Positions 4,164-5,962 of a stretch of 5,962 nucleotides of DNA are shown piece by piece (position 1 is the first letter of the stretch; each line of letters begins with the position of its first letter). Both the position numbers and the translations under genes were made by a program. This DNA is from Deltaproteobacteria bacterium (GTDB taxonomy: Bacteria; Desulfobacterota; Desulfomonilia; UBA1062). The notes below the pieces were generated by a model. The model was given only the letters and a program-made list of their open reading frames with translations. It searched no databases and was not told the origin of the DNA. The stretch is from positions 1-5,962 of the forward strand of contig JAFGTK010000062.1 of NCBI GenBank assembly GCA_016934135.1, written 5' to 3'.

Positions 4164-5962
4164 ACGGTTGGATCGGAACGATAGTACGGGTGGATCTGAC
4201 TGCCGGAACCGTTAAGAAGGAAGCCCTTGATCCCGCGCTTGCCAAAAAGTTCATCGGCGGGCGAGGCCTTGCGAGCAAGATCCTGTCTGACGAGATCGAT
4301 CCCCAGATAGATCCTTTGAGCCCCGGCAACAAGCTTATCTTTGCGTCAGGCCCCCTCAACGGGACCTATGCCCCGTCTGCCAGTCACTACAATGTCGTGG
4401 CAAAAGGGCCTCTCAACGGGACCATCGCGGCATCCAGTTCAGGCGGGATCTTCGGACCCATGCTCAAATATGCCGGTTATGATATGATTATTTTCGAAGG
4501 CAAGGCGAAAAAACCGGTCTATCTCTGGATAAAGGACGCCGAGATAGAGATCCGCAGTGCAGAAGATTTCTGGGGCAAAAATACAGTGGAAACCACCGAG
4601 GAAATCCGTGCCGCCACCGATGAAGAGGCAAGCGTAGCCTGTATCGGGCCGGGAGGAGAAAGGCAGGTTCTCTTTGCAAACGTGATGAACGAATGCAACC
4701 GGGCAGCGGGCAGATCCGGTGTTGGTGCGGTGATGGGGTCAAAGAATCTGAAGGCCGTCGCAGTACGGGGAACAGGGGCTGTACGCGTCAGCGACAATGA
4801 TGCCTTCCGCATCGCAACGGACAAGGCGAGCAAAAAGATCAGGGAACACGAGGTGGGCGGCACCGGGCTGCGCAAATATGGAACGGATGTCCTTGTGAAC
4901 ATTCTCAATGAAATAGGCGGACTTCCCACCAGAAACTTCCGCGAATCGTATTTCCCGACCGCAGACAAGTTAGGCGGCGAATCCCTGGCTGAGAAGGTCC
5001 TTATACGCCCCCGCGGTTGTTTCTCCTGCATCATCAGCTGCGGCAGGGCAACCAGGGTGAAAAACCCGAAGTATCAGGGCATGGGAGAAGGCCCCGAATA
5101 CGAAAGCGCATGGGCATTCGGCCCTGACTGCGGCATAGACGACCTCGATGCGATAACAAAAGCGAACTATATCTGCAACGAGGCAGGCATTGACACCATC
5201 ACCATGGGGACAACGATTGCGTGCGCCATGGATCTGTTCGAAGACGGCATCATTACCACAAAGGACACCGACGGCATCGAGTTGAATTTCGGCAATGCAG
5301 ATGCCATGGTGGAGATGGTCCGCAAGACAGCCGCGGGTGAAGGATTCGGCAGGAAGCTGGCCCTTGGCAGCTACCGGCTGGCCGAAAGCTACGGGCACCC
5401 CGAATATTCCATGTCCGTAAAGAAACAGGAAATGCCTGCATACGATCCAAGAGCCGTTCAGGGTATCGGACTGAACTTCGCAACCAGCAATCGCGGCGGC
5501 TGTCATGTCCGTGGCTATACCATAGCACCAGAGGTCCTGGGGAATCCCGAGAAGGTCGATCCTCTCGTTACGGAAGGCAAGGCAAATCTCAATATCATAT
5601 TCCAGAATCTCACGGCAGCCCTGGATTCCTCGGGTGCATGCCTGTTTGCCACATTCGGCATCGGAGGCGACGAACTGGCAGAGCTCCTCAGTGCCGCCAC
5701 AGGGGTTGCCTACTCCACAGATGACTTCATGAAGGCAGGGGAACGCATCTGGAACCTCGAACGGGTTTTCAATCTCAAGGCCGGATTCAGCGGAAAGGAC
5801 GACATCCTACCGGAGAGAATCCTGAAAGACCGGATCCCAAAGGGCCCCTCAAAAGGGCTGGTGAACCGGCTCGGCGAGATGCTGCCCGAGTACTACACAC
5901 TGCGGGGCTGGGATACAACAGGGGTTCCCTCAAAGGAAAAGCTCAGGGAACTGGGTCTTTAA
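4160..5962 (+). CDS. aorB: Tungsten-dependent aldehyde:ferredoxin oxidoreductase, catalytic subunit
   Basis: The 600-residue protein is a full-length member of the AOR family, which oxidises aldehydes to carboxylic acids at a tungsten-bis-pterin and can run in reverse with low-potential electrons. The N-terminal domain (about 1-205) has the conserved FIGGRGLAS, FASGPLNGT, SSSGGIFGP and NRAAGRSGVGAVMGSKNLKA blocks. The cluster ligands are Cys287, 290 and 294 (CxxCxxxC) and Cys494; in Pyrococcus furiosus AOR they are 288, 291, 295 and 494. Pterin-binding motifs are NEAGID (340-345) and DSSGAC (489-494). Glu313 and His449 fit the active-site Glu313/His448 pair. I see no ExxH motif for the dimer-interface iron of the Pyrococcus enzyme. 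AGGAGG (4147-4152) precedes the ATG, which overlaps the ferredoxin stop. Benzoyl-CoA reductase BamB is a related family; length and the pairing with a small polyferredoxin favour AOR. Confidence 0.9.
   Translation: MNGWIGTIVRVDLTAGTVKKEALDPALAKKFIGGRGLASKILSDEIDPQIDPLSPGNKLIFASGPLNGTYAPSASHYNVVAKGPLNGTIAASSSGGIFGPMLKYAGYDMIIFEGKAKKPVYLWIKDAEIEIRSAEDFWGKNTVETTEEIRAATDEEASVACIGPGGERQVLFANVMNECNRAAGRSGVGAVMGSKNLKAVAVRGTGAVRVSDNDAFRIATDKASKKIREHEVGGTGLRKYGTDVLVNILNEIGGLPTRNFRESYFPTADKLGGESLAEKVLIRPRGCFSCIISCGRATRVKNPKYQGMGEGPEYESAWAFGPDCGIDDLDAITKANYICNEAGIDTITMGTTIACAMDLFEDGIITTKDTDGIELNFGNADAMVEMVRKTAAGEGFGRKLALGSYRLAESYGHPEYSMSVKKQEMPAYDPRAVQGIGLNFATSNRGGCHVRGYTIAPEVLGNPEKVDPLVTEGKANLNIIFQNLTAALDSSGACLFATFGIGGDELAELLSAATGVAYSTDDFMKAGERIWNLERVFNLKAGFSGKDDILPERILKDRIPKGPSKGLVNRLGEMLPEYYTLRGWDTTGVPSKEKLRELGL

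Noticed and set aside
4519..5506. Several long minus-strand open frames opposite the AOR gene
   Set aside because: They lie antisense to a fully conserved enzyme gene and owe their length to its GC-rich codon use.

Overview
The window looks like a piece of a moderate-GC anaerobic bacterial chromosome, possibly Desulfobacterota (syntroph or sulfate-reducer type). The main reason is a two-gene unit of a polyferredoxin and a tungsten-type aldehyde:ferredoxin oxidoreductase, an enzyme family found mostly in anaerobes. Strong AGGAGG ribosome-binding sites and sigma70-like promoter hexamers fit a bacterium rather than an archaeon. The taxonomic placement is inference. The genes at the right end look clearly more GC-rich than the middle of the window.

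Layout, left to right. (1) Positions 1-455, minus strand: the N-terminal third of a class III PLP-dependent aminotransferase that runs off the left edge. (2) Positions 456-782: an AT-rich divergent intergenic region with a 22-bp near-perfect palindrome, a second inverted repeat, a plausible promoter for the rightward gene, and a possible 21-codon hydrophobic ORF whose stop overlaps the next start (TAATG). (3) Positions 783-1559, plus strand: a membrane-anchored extracytoplasmic protein with a DUF1573-like Ig-fold domain. (4) Positions 1562-2227, minus strand: a membrane-anchored protein of unknown function, tail to tail with the previous gene and only 2 bp away. (5) Positions 2228-2434: intergenic, with an 11-bp perfect hairpin behind the next gene. 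(6) Positions 2435-3145, minus strand: a lipoprotein-type SGNH/GDSL hydrolase. (7) Positions 3146-3680: a long divergent intergenic region. Its right part has a promoter with a perfect TATAAT and a leader of about 130 nt with three predicted hairpins, one followed by a U-rich tract. (8) Positions 3681-5962, plus strand: polyferredoxin and aldehyde oxidoreductase overlapping by ATGA. The window ends exactly on the oxidoreductase stop codon.

How they fit together. The last two genes form one redox unit: the tungstopterin subunit oxidises an aldehyde to a carboxylic acid, and the four-cluster ferredoxin carries the electrons away. Gene order and sizes match AorA-AorB of the Aromatoleum-type enzyme, whose third, FAD-binding subunit (AorC) would lie downstream if present. 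The three genes in the middle all encode envelope proteins (two signal-anchored, one lipoprotein), but they are on different strands and nothing shows a shared pathway. I see no mobile element, CRISPR array, tRNA or rRNA. The observations most worth checking are the structured leader of the aor unit, the palindrome at 521-542, the coupled micro-ORF at 718-783 and the two unassigned envelope proteins.
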